DNA from: Chryseomicrobium sp. FSL W7-1435
GTDB taxonomy: Bacteria > Bacillota > Bacilli > Bacillales_A > Planococcaceae
Reading direction: 5' to 3'
Assembly: GCF_038595005.1 (NCBI RefSeq)
Contig: NZ_CP151997.1
Span: forward strand, 620,001-684,000
DNA length: 64,000 nt
Translations under genes and position numbers: made by a program
Shown here: positions 1 through 7,808 of the stretch, in pieces
Numbering within the stretch: the stretch's first letter is position 1
Layout: every line of letters starts with the position of its first letter
The notes under the pieces: model-generated
What the model was told of the DNA's origin: nothing
Database searches by the model: none
Seen by the model: only the letters and a program-made list of their open reading frames with translations

Positions 1-1564
1 CATGCCATGCATAGATTTTTGGTGCTAGTGCCGCACCGTCCACAACAAGCACTTCCAGTGCAGGTTTTAATAAATACTCACTTAAAATGTTCGGGAAGAA
101 AAATAAGCCAATAACAAATGATGCCAAGATACTCGGGGAAATCAACATACCGATGGAAGCTTCTTGAGGCCTTTTGTACTCTTCATCGATAATAGGTCGG
201 CCGGTAAATGTGCGGAACACAAGAATCATGCTATAAACAAAAGTAAATAGACTTGCTACCCAAGCGACAAGCACAATTAGCCAACCAATCTGTGCACCGC
301 CGTAAATCGGGAGATCTCGAATAGACAATACGGCCGTCAAAAACATTTCCTTACTGAGGAAACCATTGAAGAACGGCAGTCCCGCCATAGCGAAGCTTCC
401 AATAATCGCAAGAGCAAATGTAATAGGTAAAAAGCGCATCAGTCCACCGAGGCGACGCAAATCACGCGTCCCTACTTGGTGATCGACAATCCCGACGACC
501 ATGAATAAAGCACCTTTAAATGTTGAATGGTTCACAAGGTGGAATAACGCTGTGAAGAGAGCAAATGTATAAAGTGCTTTTGCTTCACCAATTTCTGAAT
601 TCAAACTCGCTGAACCAATCCCAAGTAGCGTCATGATCAAGCCAAGTTGACTGATGGTTGAGAACGCAAGCAATGCTTTCAAATCATTTTGTCGAACCGC
701 ATTGAATGAGCCCCAGAACAGGGTGATTAAACCAATGATGGTGATGACCCAGAACCAGTAGATATCTCCGCCAAAACCAGGAGTGAAACGGGCAATTAAA
801 TAGATCCCCGCTTTCACCATGGTAGCGGAGTGCAGATAGGCACTGACAGGAGTCGGAGCTTCCATTGCGTCCGGCAACCAAATATGGAATGGGAACTGGG
901 CGGATTTTGTAAAAGCACCGATCAGTATCAGCCCCATCGCAGGATAAAAGAGTGCATGATCTGTCATCTGTGGGAGTTCGCTTAAAATAGTCCGCAAACT
1001 GAAGGAGTCGGTTATGACATGGAGCATTAAGAACCCCGCAAGCATCGCAAATCCACCTGCCATGGTGATCAATAATGATTTGATTGCGCCATTTCTTGAA
1101 TTCTTCCGGTGGAACCAGAAAGCAATCAGTAAGAATGACGAGATACTCGTAAGTTCCCAGAAAACGTAAAGTACGATGATGCTATCGGATAATACAACGC
1201 CGAGCATCGCTGTCATAAATAACAGAAGATATGTATAAAAGTGCGCAAATGAATCTGTAAGGGACAAATAAAAGATAGAGTATAAGATGACGAGGGCGCC
1301 AACGCCTGTGATCAGAAGTACGAAGATGAGGCTGAGGCCGTCTAAAATAAAAGTGAGGTCAATCCCGTAGGTTGGAATCCACGAAAATGTCGTCTCCATT
1401 GCACCAAACGAGGCAATTGTTGGAATGTGCCAAGCAAAAAGAGCAAATAAAATCACGGGGACAGCAAAAGCAATCCAGCCCAGTACATCTCGCCTGACTT
1501 TTGTTGAAAATAATGTAATCCCTACTGCCACAAGGAGCGGGAAGAATATGTAAAAGAACAGCAT
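1..1564 (-). CDS. mrpA: Mrp-type Na+/H+ antiporter subunit A (5' part only)
   Basis: Translation of the minus strand from the ATG at 1564 gives about 521 residues of a polytopic membrane protein that continues past the window edge. It reads as an MrpA/NuoL-family proton-translocating subunit: an N-terminal helix-rich region, then the family segment around LYVFWELTSISSFLL, then FHIWLPDAMEAPTPVSAYLHSA and HATMVKAGIY-like motifs typical of antiporter-like subunits. MrpA is the large subunit of the multi-subunit cation/proton antiporter used for Na+ and pH homeostasis; the remaining mrp genes would lie beyond position 1. The start is fixed by an AGGAGG Shine-Dalgarno eight bases upstream. NuoL/DabB-like subunits are the main alternative; the N-terminus fits MrpA better. 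Confidence 0.85.
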   Translation of the reverse strand, partial: MLFFYIFFPLLVAVGITLFSTKVRRDVLGWIAFAVPVILFALFAWHIPTIASFGAMETTFSWIPTYGIDLTFILDGLSLIFVLLITGVGALVILYSIFYLSLTDSFAHFYTYLLLFMTAMLGVVLSDSIIVLYVFWELTSISSFLLIAFWFHRKNSRNGAIKSLLITMAGGFAMLAGFLMLHVITDSFSLRTILSELPQMTDHALFYPAMGLILIGAFTKSAQFPFHIWLPDAMEAPTPVSAYLHSATMVKAGIYLIARFTPGFGGDIYWFWVITIIGLITLFWGSFNAVRQNDLKALLAFSTISQLGLIMTLLGIGSASLNSEIGEAKALYTFALFTALFHLVNHSTFKGALFMVVGIVDHQVGTRDLRRLGGLMRFLPITFALAIIGSFAMAGLPFFNGFLSKEMFLTAVLSIRDLPIYGGAQIGWLIVLVAWVASLFTFVYSMILVFRTFTGRPIIDEEYKRPQEASIGMLISPSILASFVIGLFFFPNILSEYLLKPALEVLVVDGAALAPKIYAWH

Positions 1565-1650
1565 GGGCAAAAATCCTCCTAAAAAGTCTGAAAAAACCTT
1601 CATGTATAAGAGTAACTGCTAGCGGATAGCTTGTAAAACTATAAGGATTG

Positions 1651-1679
1651 TTGCACAGTAGAAGAAAGTGTTATATACT
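1651..1679 (+). promoter_or_regulatory. sigma-A promoter of the KdpD-type USP gene
   Basis: TTGCAC (1651-1656) and TATACT (1674-1679) are separated by exactly 17 bp and lie about 48 bp before the start codon at 1727. This is a near-consensus housekeeping promoter in the gap shared with the divergent mrpA gene. Confidence 0.7.
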
Positions 1680-1726
1680 TTTGAGGTTTAAATTGGAAGT
1701 ACAAGAATTATTGGAGGTTTACAGAA

Positions 1727-2401
1727 ATGGGAGCAATCCGTGGGAAAATGGATGAACGTATTTTGGTATGTGTGTTTTATGGTCCGAACGGGGAGCGTTT
1801 AATTCGTCGTGGTCATCAGCTGTCAAGTATGTTGGGATGCCCTTTATATATTTTGACTGTAGATGCTCTGCCAATAGATGAATTTGATGCTGAGAAAACG
1901 GCTTATATGGATAAATGGAAAGACATGACGCAAGAGCTAGGTGCACAGGAATTCGTCATTCGAGACGATGAAAAACGTCCTACGGCGAAAGTGATTGCCG
2001 AGGTGGCCAATCAATTTGACGTTACACAAATTATTATTGGCCAAACTGCTAAGAGCCGTTGGGAAGAGATTACGAAGGGTTCCTTTATAAACTCTCTTCT
2101 TCGAGAACTTCCCTTTGTGGATTTGCATGTGGTGTCAGTTGCTAGAACCATTCGCGCATCTGAAGATGAGCTTTTCGAACGGGGAATCCGCTGCTATTTA
2201 ATGAAAGAAGGCGACTCTTACGTACTCAGCTTTACGCAGCGTAAAGAGTGTCAGCTTGAAGGGATTTTCTTTAAAGAAGTCGGCACAGATTTCAATAACG
2301 GAATCTTCAAGTTCATGGATGGTAATGAGCTTCATCAAGTATCCGTGCACGATGGCAAAATCGATCATCCTGAAAAAATCAAATCATGTATCGAAACGTA
2401 A
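1727..2401 (+). CDS. KdpD-type universal stress protein domain protein without kinase
   Basis: A 224-residue soluble protein. Residues about 10-140 match the USP-like domain of the KdpD sensor (RILVCVFYGPNGERLIRRG at the start, later IIIGQTAKSRW and LLRELPFVDLHVV), but no KdpD N-terminal domain, membrane helices or histidine kinase follows. The C-terminal 80 residues are not recognisable. Such KdpD-like stand-alone proteins are thought to sense potassium or nucleotide state; here it is divergent from the Mrp cation antiporter, which suggests a link to ion homeostasis (inference). ATG at 1727 has GGAGG nine bases upstream; a near-consensus promoter precedes it and a terminator follows. Confidence 0.7.
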   Translation: MGAIRGKMDERILVCVFYGPNGERLIRRGHQLSSMLGCPLYILTVDALPIDEFDAEKTAYMDKWKDMTQELGAQEFVIRDDEKRPTAKVIAEVANQFDVTQIIIGQTAKSRWEEITKGSFINSLLRELPFVDLHVVSVARTIRASEDELFERGIRCYLMKEGDSYVLSFTQRKECQLEGIFFKEVGTDFNNGIFKFMDGNELHQVSVHDGKIDHPEKIKSCIET

Positions 2402-2408
2402 CACGCTG

Positions 2409-2437
2409 CCCACTCGCATATGTCGAGTGGGTTTTTT
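2409..2437 (+). terminator. intrinsic terminator of USP gene
   Basis: Perfect 8-bp stem CCCACTCG/CGAGTGGG with a 7-nt loop followed by TTTTTT, eight bases after the stop codon. Confidence 0.9.
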
Positions 2438-2488
2438 ATTTGGGTTAGTAGAGTGACATTCTCCACATCATGTAATTAGTTTCCGGAT

Positions 2489-3052
2489 TTAAAGCATATT
2501 TTTCCCCATGTAAGCAAACGCAGCCCCAGAAATTGTACGAACTGAGAGTTCTTCAAATCCGAGACGCTCATACAGCTTGCGGGCGCGAACATTTGTCAAA
2601 TCGACATTGAGCGTCACAGCCTCAACCTCTCTTCGCTTGGCTTCTTCAAAAGCTTTTTGTAATAGTGTCGTGCCGATTCCCTGTCCACCATAGTCAGGAT
2701 GGACAGATAAGGTATCAATATAAAGCACATTGCCTTCTGTCTCAACATCTAGGGCGTCTGACTTGTTCAGCTTGCGTAGAGCCTGCTGCAAAGGAAGGTC
2801 AAGCTGCATGGCCTTGTTTCCCGTATACGAAACAAGCAGTCCAACAGGCAATAGTCCTTGTTGCTCCACCCAAATATTTTCATAGCTTAAGCGGTTCGCG
2901 GGTTTCTCAATCCAATGTGCAAGTAGAAGAAGAGCCTCTTGTTTTGAGGAGGCACCTGTTAAAGAATAGGCGATCTCATGAATTGCATCGTATAAAAGAG
3001 GGGCTAGATGTTGGGCATCTTTAGGGGTTGCTTTACGTAGCATTGGAAACAC
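2489..3052 (-). CDS. GNAT family N-acetyltransferase
   Basis: A 187-residue protein with the GNAT fold: the acetyl-CoA pyrophosphate loop is visible as HPDYGGQGIGTTLL (about residues 117-130), followed by the NVRARKLYERLGF helix-strand typical of the C-terminal half. It begins MFPMLRKATPKDAQHLAPLL, as in many Bacillales acetyltransferases of unknown substrate. AAAGGAG lies eight bases before the ATG at 3052. The gene sits only 19 bp downstream of the terminator of a structured RNA (3071-3204, same strand), so its expression may depend on readthrough of that terminator. Confidence 0.8.
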   Translation of the reverse strand: MFPMLRKATPKDAQHLAPLLYDAIHEIAYSLTGASSKQEALLLLAHWIEKPANRLSYENIWVEQQGLLPVGLLVSYTGNKAMQLDLPLQQALRKLNKSDALDVETEGNVLYIDTLSVHPDYGGQGIGTTLLQKAFEEAKRREVEAVTLNVDLTNVRARKLYERLGFEELSVRTISGAAFAYMGKNML

Positions 3053-3070
3053 TCCTTTTAAAATACATAG

Positions 3071-3204
3071 AAAAAACCCCTTTCCGTAAAGGAAAGGGGC
3101 TGGACTAGCCTATGCTAGTCTCTCATCTGAGGCGAACCAGACCACGCTCCACAACGTGTTCCCGAAGGAGTGTCTGTCCGACTTATACAGAGCAGCTCAT
3201 CGCA
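3071..3204 (-). ncRNA. promoter-to-terminator structured RNA, class unknown
   Basis: On the minus strand a consensus promoter starts a transcript at about 3204. The roughly 134-nt RNA contains a CAGAC..CTCC / GGAG..GTCTG stem, a perfect 7-bp GACTAGC/GCTAGTC hairpin with a 4-nt loop, and ends in a 9-bp terminator stem CCCCTTTCC/GGAAAGGGG (3077-3099) with a U6 tail. It ends 19 bp before the GNAT gene. It has no S-box, T-box, FMN, lysine or guanidine signature that I can recognise. It could be an independent small RNA or a riboswitch-like leader; I see no clear antiterminator partner for the terminator stem. Confidence 0.6.
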
Positions 3205-3210
3205 AGACTT

Positions 3211-3239
3211 ATCATACGTTAAATAAGTGCAAAAGTCAA
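3211..3239 (-). promoter_or_regulatory. sigma-A promoter of the structured RNA
   Basis: Read on the minus strand: TTGACT (3239-3234), 17-bp spacer, TATGAT (3216-3211). Transcription would start near 3204. Confidence 0.75.
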
Positions 3240-3305
3240 AAGCAGGAACTTCCAGAAGCCGTGGCGAACTAACCAAGAAAGACGGAAAGAAGTGAGGTTA
3301 ATTCT

Positions 3306-4505
3306 ATGAATGCATTGTATGCACGTTCTTATCAAGCGGCTTATCGCGGGATATCGAAGTTTTTACCTTGGCGCACGCCACTATTAGTAGCAGGAGAAGA
3401 CAGTGTGTTAGAGAGTGTAGATGAATTGAAACATCGTCAATTCACTAGATTTCTACTCGTCACGGACGAGGCAATGACCAATCTTGGGCTCTATCAACCA
3501 TTTGTTGAACGAGCAGCAGAATTACATATCGAAGCGATAGTTTATGATCAAACAGTACCCAATCCGACCATCCTCAATATTGAACAAGCATATACCATGT
3601 ACAACAGCCAAAACTGTCAGGCCATCGTGGCTTTTGGTGGGGGGTCAGTGATTGACTGTGCAAAAGGAGTGGCAGCTCGCGTAGCACAGCCAAATAAACT
3701 GATCCCGGATATGAAAGGGCAGTTGAAAGTCCGAAAACAAACGCCTTTTCTTATGGCGATTCCGACAACAGCTGGTACGGGAAGTGAAGGTACAGTAGCA
3801 GCTGTTATCTCCAACCCAGAATCGAAAGAAAAGTATGCGGTGAATGATACCGTCTTGATACCAGATGTCGCTGTATTAGATCCACTGTTAACAGTAGGTT
3901 TGCCTCCTGCTTTGACAGCGACTACAGGGATGGACGCTTTAACACATGCTGTTGAGGCATATATCGGGCAGAGCAACACATCTGAGACAGAGGCATTCAG
4001 CAAAGAGGCGGTGGAATTGATCTTTAACTGGCTACCTGTGGCCTATCAACAAGGAACAGATATAGAGGCACGAAAAGCCATGCAAAAAGCCTCTTACCTA
4101 GCCGGCCTAGCATTCACACGCGCCTATGTTGGAAATGTACATGCTGTTGCGCATACGTTGGGTGGTTATTACAATGTACCTCATGGTCTTGCCAATGCTG
4201 TGCTACTACCCGTTCTATTGCGCTTTTATGGAAACACTGTGACAGAGAGATTGGCTCAACTTGCCGTGGTTGCAGGTGTAGCCGATGAGAGTCAGTCCGA
4301 TGAAGTGAAAGCAGGGGCTTTTATTGCGCGCATCGAAGAAATGAATAGAACGATGGCCATTCCAGCAACAATTGCGGGAATTGAAGAAAGTGACATCAAA
4401 GCTATGGCCAAAAAAGCAAATAAGGAAGCCAATCCATTATATCCAGTGCCAGTGATTATGAACCGAAAAGACTTTGAATCAATCTACCGAAAGATTCTTG
4501 CCTAA
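3306..4505 (+). CDS. iron-containing alcohol dehydrogenase
   Basis: A 399-residue cytosolic NAD(P)-dependent group III (iron) alcohol dehydrogenase. The dinucleotide-binding segment FGGGSVIDCAKG lies near residue 110 and PTTAGTGSEGT near 155. Metal ligands of the family are visible: Asp and His in TTGMDALTHAVEAY and two His in GNVHAVAHTLGGYYNVPHG. Length is normal for the family. The substrate (short-chain alcohol/aldehyde or other) cannot be read from sequence. It follows the convergent-looking RNA/GNAT unit but is transcribed away from it, with a GAGG ribosome binding site in front of ATG 3306. Confidence 0.88.
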   Translation: MNALYARSYQAAYRGISKFLPWRTPLLVAGEDSVLESVDELKHRQFTRFLLVTDEAMTNLGLYQPFVERAAELHIEAIVYDQTVPNPTILNIEQAYTMYNSQNCQAIVAFGGGSVIDCAKGVAARVAQPNKLIPDMKGQLKVRKQTPFLMAIPTTAGTGSEGTVAAVISNPESKEKYAVNDTVLIPDVAVLDPLLTVGLPPALTATTGMDALTHAVEAYIGQSNTSETEAFSKEAVELIFNWLPVAYQQGTDIEARKAMQKASYLAGLAFTRAYVGNVHAVAHTLGGYYNVPHGLANAVLLPVLLRFYGNTVTERLAQLAVVAGVADESQSDEVKAGAFIARIEEMNRTMAIPATIAGIEESDIKAMAKKANKEANPLYPVPVIMNRKDFESIYRKILA

Positions 4506-4593
4506 TTTTACTAATCTCCCTCATTTTTCCTATTGAACTGTAGAATATATATGGTATATACTAGGAAATAACCAATTATGAGGAGGGGGAGTC

Positions 4594-5103
4594 ATGACAC
4601 GTGTCATCTACCACCAATTGTCAATAACAGCAGACGTTGCACGTGTTTGGGAATTATGGACAGTGCCAGCAGAAGTGGAGAAATGGTTTGCGCCAATTGC
4701 GCATATTGATCCTATCGTTGGTGGACGCTATGAACTGTTTTTTGTGCCAGGGAATTTGCCAAACAAAAATACGGCAGGCTGCCACATTGTTCACATGACT
4801 CCTGGACAAGAATTAACCTTTACATGGAAAGGGCCTAAGCAATTTTCTAACTTGATGAATGCTCCAGTACCCCAGACCACTGTTAACGTGCGCTTTAAAC
4901 AGAATCATGATGGCACGACATGTGTGAAGTTGTTCCATAAAGGATTTGGAGACGATACGACTTGGGATTATGCCTACGATTGGCATGAACTAGTTTGGGC
5001 AGGAGTATTAAACCAACTACAAGCGGCTGTCGAGCGAAGCGAATGGTTACTTGGATTTTCAAATATGCCACAACAAAAAAATACCGTTTCCTGTGTAGGC
5101 TAG
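4594..5103 (+). CDS. SRPBCC/AHSA1-type ligand-binding protein
   Basis: A 169-residue protein of the START/SRPBCC (Activator of Hsp90 ATPase homologue) fold, seen from the N-terminal SITADVARVWELWTVPAEVEKWFAP segment, a central TFTWKGP strand and a C-terminal helix HELVWAGVLNQLQAAVE. Members bind hydrophobic ligands or act in stress tolerance; no specific role is evident. AGGAGGGGG precedes the ATG. The last codons and stop lie inside the terminator hairpin at 5081-5127, so the C-terminal sequence NTVSCVG is partly shaped by the terminator. Confidence 0.75.
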   Translation: MTRVIYHQLSITADVARVWELWTVPAEVEKWFAPIAHIDPIVGGRYELFFVPGNLPNKNTAGCHIVHMTPGQELTFTWKGPKQFSNLMNAPVPQTTVNVRFKQNHDGTTCVKLFHKGFGDDTTWDYAYDWHELVWAGVLNQLQAAVERSEWLLGFSNMPQQKNTVSCVG

Positions 5104-5127
5104 CTTACAGGGAAACGGTATTTTATT
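5081..5127. terminator. bidirectional terminator overlapping a stop codon
   Basis: ATACCGTTTCC(C)TGT pairs with ACAGGGAAACGGTAT. There are A7 upstream and T4-ATTTT downstream, so it can serve both the SRPBCC gene and the convergent small membrane gene. The SRPBCC stop codon (5101-5103) is in the loop. Confidence 0.85.
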
Positions 5128-5305
5128 TTCGCGCAAAGCGCATGAAGAATTGTTGAATGCCATAAATCAAAAAGATTAATAATGGAATGCCGATAACGAA
5201 GTAAAGTACCGACCAAACTGGGCCCTCACGTGGCATGATTTGTGCATAAACATATAAAAATAAAGTGCCTGCAATGAACATTGTCAAATACTGAAAAATT
5301 TTCAT
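5123..5305 (-). CDS. small two-helix membrane protein
   Basis: A 60-residue protein with two predicted transmembrane segments (about residues 5-22 YLTMFIAGTLFLYVYAQI and 32-51 SVLYFVIGIPLLIFLIYG) and a positively charged C-terminus (RFARK). AAGGAGGG before the ATG supports translation. I do not recognise a family and infer no function. It converges with the SRPBCC gene and shares its terminator. Confidence 0.6.
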   Translation of the reverse strand: MKIFQYLTMFIAGTLFLYVYAQIMPREGPVWSVLYFVIGIPLLIFLIYGIQQFFMRFARK

Positions 5306-5396
5306 CCAAACCCTCCTTTACCGTTTTAGTGTAGCAGAAAAGGGAACATGGGGAGAAGTGAAACTTGCTAAACATTGAATCGTAAAAAAGAGAGAG

Positions 5397-6257
5397 GTGA
5401 TTACTATAATTACATACAGCGAACCAAAAACGGAGTGGTTTTGGAAAATTGTCTTTTACTTCGTAATGATTTTTCTGATTTTACTTGGGTTGACCTTCAT
5501 TATCACTCCGCTATGGGTATGGACTGAGTTCCAATCGATTTGGATCCTGACAATTATCTGGTTGGTGCCAGTAGGAGTTTTTATTCTGTACCAGGCCTGG
5601 AAAATCTACAAGCATTACAAATGGAAAGAACAGCACTTATCTAGTTATGAACTGACAGAAACCCACGTCCGAGGCGTGAGTTACCGACCGGAATGGGATT
5701 ATGGTGTCACACAGGAGTTTGCCCTTTCCGACATAAAAGAAGTCGTGATTGCGCCTTACTATGTACGTCGTACGTTGAATAGTATGGGGCGACGCTCTAT
5801 TGAACTTCATGGACCAATTATAGAAGAATTGGCCCCGATGTTGATTTTTCGCACAGAGACTGAGCGAATGGAAATCTTATTTGATAAGCACCAGAACCCA
5901 AAAGTTGATGAGTGGCTGCAATTCATTGATGAAAAGGGAATGAACTTGACCTATACACCTTACCGGATGTACTGGCTTGGCAATAAGGCTATTCAACCTG
6001 TAGACCGCGACGAGTATTTCAATAAGGAATCAGACCGCATTCCCTATGAAGTCAAAGGGGGCTGGATGAAAGATGAACTAGCTTTGAATGACGAGTGGCA
6101 ACGAGTCAATGCTGGAGGACTTCGTACTTCGATGTCCATCAAAGAGTTTGAAGAGACTGTGAAGAAGAAGCGGAAATGGTCCTTGATTATTGGTATTCCT
6201 GTGGGGCTTGTTGTCTTCTTTATTGGAGGTCTTTATCTAATTGGTTCCATGTTGTAG
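5397..6257 (+). CDS. membrane protein of unknown function
   Basis: A roughly 286-residue protein with two N-terminal transmembrane helices (about residues 15-40 and 48-68), a soluble middle domain of about 160 residues resembling a membrane-anchored PH-like fold, and a C-terminal helix (about 262-284, SLIIGIPVGLVVFFIGGLYLIG). No family is recognised. The start is uncertain: the only in-frame canonical codon is GTG 5397, which lies inside the GAGAGGTGA that would itself be the ribosome binding site, so initiation at this GTG has no proper upstream site; an ATA/ATT codon 8-11 bases later would fit the spacing. This oddity should be kept in mind. Confidence 0.6.
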   Translation: MITIITYSEPKTEWFWKIVFYFVMIFLILLGLTFIITPLWVWTEFQSIWILTIIWLVPVGVFILYQAWKIYKHYKWKEQHLSSYELTETHVRGVSYRPEWDYGVTQEFALSDIKEVVIAPYYVRRTLNSMGRRSIELHGPIIEELAPMLIFRTETERMEILFDKHQNPKVDEWLQFIDEKGMNLTYTPYRMYWLGNKAIQPVDRDEYFNKESDRIPYEVKGGWMKDELALNDEWQRVNAGGLRTSMSIKEFEETVKKKRKWSLIIGIPVGLVVFFIGGLYLIGSML

Positions 6258-6364
6258 TCCGTCAAAAGACTGAAAATCTCGAACTCGAAGTGTTTGTGCT
6301 TTCTGGTCACTCGGGAACTGCGTATACTGAAAAGCAGGAAACCGGAAGAGAGGAAGTAGAACAG

Positions 6365-7426
6365 ATGGAACAGTATCGAATCCAAAAAGACAATGGCCTG
6401 GAGTTTGGCCTTTATACACTTGGCGACCATATGCCAAATCCACATACAGGGGATCGAATCTCTGCAAAACAGCGTATCGACGAAATCATTCGCCTTGCTC
6501 AATTGGCAGAACAGGCAGGTATGGACTTCTTTAGTGTGGGAGAGAGTCACCAGGAATATTTTGCGACACAGGCCCATGCGGTTGTATTAGCAGCTATTGC
6601 ACAAGCGACTGACAAGATTAAAATTGGCAGCTCATCCACGATTGTCAGTACATCAGACCCTGTGCGTGTGTTTGAGAACTTTGCAACAATCGATTTAATT
6701 TCAGGAGGGCGTGCTGAGATCGTTGCAGGTCGTGCATCCCGAATCGGGTTATTTGAATTGCTTGGGTATGATATTCGCTATTATGAAGAATTGTATGAAG
6801 AGAAGTTTGATTTGTTGCTACAAATCAATGAGCAAGAGAGCATTACTTGGGACGGGAATTTCCGAGCGCCATTACGAGATGCGCAAGTGCTACCACGACC
6901 TGTCGAGGGCAAGCTACCTATTTGGCGCGCAGTCGGAGGCCCTCCGGCTAGTGCAATCAAAGCTGGTGCAGCAGGCGTACCGATGATGCTTGCCATGCTA
7001 GGTGGTCAAGCTGTGAACTTCCAGCACTCTGTTGAAGCGTACCGGAACGCAGCGCGTCAAGCTGGTCATGATTCAGAGCAATTGCCAATCGCCACTGCAG
7101 GGATGTTCTTTACAGCCCCAACGTCGCAAGAAGCAATCGATACGTACCATACGTATGTGGACAAAGGCATGATGAAAAGTAACGGCCGCGGCTATCCGAA
7201 ATTTGCATTTGAGCAGAGTGCTCAGGATCCGAAAGACGTATTGAATGTCGGCAGTCCTCAGCAAGTGATTGAAAAGATTCTTTATCAGCATGAACTATTT
7301 GGACACCAACGGTACATCGCACAAATGGATTTTGGTGGAGTGCCGTTTAATCAACTGGAGCGCAATATTGAGTTGATTGGTAGTAAGATTTTACCGGCGG
7401 TTAAGAAGTATACGAAAAAAGGATAA
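6365..7426 (+). CDS. LLM class flavin-dependent oxidoreductase
   Basis: A 353-residue luciferase-like monooxygenase (TIM-barrel, FMN/F420 class). Family signatures: LAQLAEQAGMDFFSVGESHQ, IKIGSSSTIVSTSDPVRVFENFATIDLISGGRAEI and the C-terminal GSPQQVIEKI. Substrate unknown. The open frame extends upstream to 6176 through the end of the preceding gene, but ATG 6365 preceded by AGAGGAAG gives the family-typical N-terminus (EQYRIQKDNGLEFGLYTLGD), so I start it there. A strong terminator follows. Confidence 0.85.
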   Translation: MEQYRIQKDNGLEFGLYTLGDHMPNPHTGDRISAKQRIDEIIRLAQLAEQAGMDFFSVGESHQEYFATQAHAVVLAAIAQATDKIKIGSSSTIVSTSDPVRVFENFATIDLISGGRAEIVAGRASRIGLFELLGYDIRYYEELYEEKFDLLLQINEQESITWDGNFRAPLRDAQVLPRPVEGKLPIWRAVGGPPASAIKAGAAGVPMMLAMLGGQAVNFQHSVEAYRNAARQAGHDSEQLPIATAGMFFTAPTSQEAIDTYHTYVDKGMMKSNGRGYPKFAFEQSAQDPKDVLNVGSPQQVIEKILYQHELFGHQRYIAQMDFGGVPFNQLERNIELIGSKILPAVKKYTKKG

Positions 7427-7428
7427 AG

Positions 7429-7470
7429 AAACGTCAAAGCCCAGAGTAAAGTGGGTTTTGACGTTTTTTA
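7429..7470 (+). terminator. intrinsic terminator of the LLM oxidoreductase gene
   Basis: AAACGTCAAAGCCCA pairs with TGGGTTTTGACGTTT (15 bp with one G-U) and continues into T-rich sequence. Confidence 0.9.
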
Positions 7471-7500
7471 TTGGAGCTGATGGGAAGGTGTATTGTTTTA

Positions 7501-7625
7501 GTTTCCATAATATCAGCAATGTAAGAGTGGGGAGTCGTAGCGCCATAATGAGCAAAGTTAATGTAAGAATGGGAGGCGCTAACGTCAGAATCAGCACATG
7601 TAATGTAATAATCACCAAACTAAAG
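7501..7625. repeat. array of degenerate units phased at 20-21 bp
   Basis: Six degenerate units, most starting GT, begin at 7501, 7521, 7542, 7563, 7584 and 7605, that is, spacings of 20, 21, 21, 21 and 21 bp. The first unit opens TAGTTTCCATAA, identical over 12 bp to the opening of the arrays at 23052 and 23262. The region lies between the LLM terminator and the acyl-CoA dehydrogenase terminator and holds no gene that I can support. Confidence 0.6.
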
Positions 7626-7667
7626 TATTCCTCCAGAACATACTTTTGCTGAAAATCTATGATTTTT

Positions 7668-7743
7668 CTAGGAAGGGCTTTTGATACTCAAGAACTTACT
7701 AGGAAGGGCTTTTGATACTCAAGATCTTACTAGGAAGGGCTTA
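7668..7743. repeat. 31-bp tandem direct repeat (about 2.4 copies)
   Basis: CTAGGAAGGGCTTTTGATAC starts units at 7668 and 7699, and a partial third copy starts at 7730. The period is exactly 31 bp, with one substitution (AGAACTT versus AGATCTT). There is no spacer between units. Confidence 0.85.
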
Positions 7744-7763
7744 AAGACTGTATCCCTAGAAAA

Positions 7764-7795
7764 TACAAAAACCTGCATTTCAGCAGGTTTTTAAG
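7764..7795. terminator. terminator of the acyl-CoA cluster
   Basis: AAAAACCTGC/GCAGGTTTTT hairpin downstream of the minus-strand acyl-CoA dehydrogenase gene. Its symmetric A/T flanks allow function in both directions. Confidence 0.8.
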
Positions 7796-7808
7796 TAGTA
7801 CTATTCAG

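Noticed and set aside
3071-3204. SAM, T-box, FMN, lysine or guanidine riboswitch, or SRP RNA, at the structured RNA
   Set aside because: None of the conserved core sequences of these classes is present on either strand.
6176-6364. N-terminal extension of the LLM oxidoreductase
   Set aside because: It overlaps the previous gene in another frame and lacks family similarity; ATG 6365 has its own ribosome binding site.
7391-7618. Minus-strand frame of 75 codons with heptad-like ILTLTLL repeats
   Set aside because: The heptad look is produced by the 21-bp spacing of the intergenic array; no ribosome binding site and it overlaps the LLM terminator.
7668-7743. Possible CRISPR array (31-bp repeats)
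   Set aside because: Units abut with no spacers, there are only about 2.4 copies and no cas genes are near.
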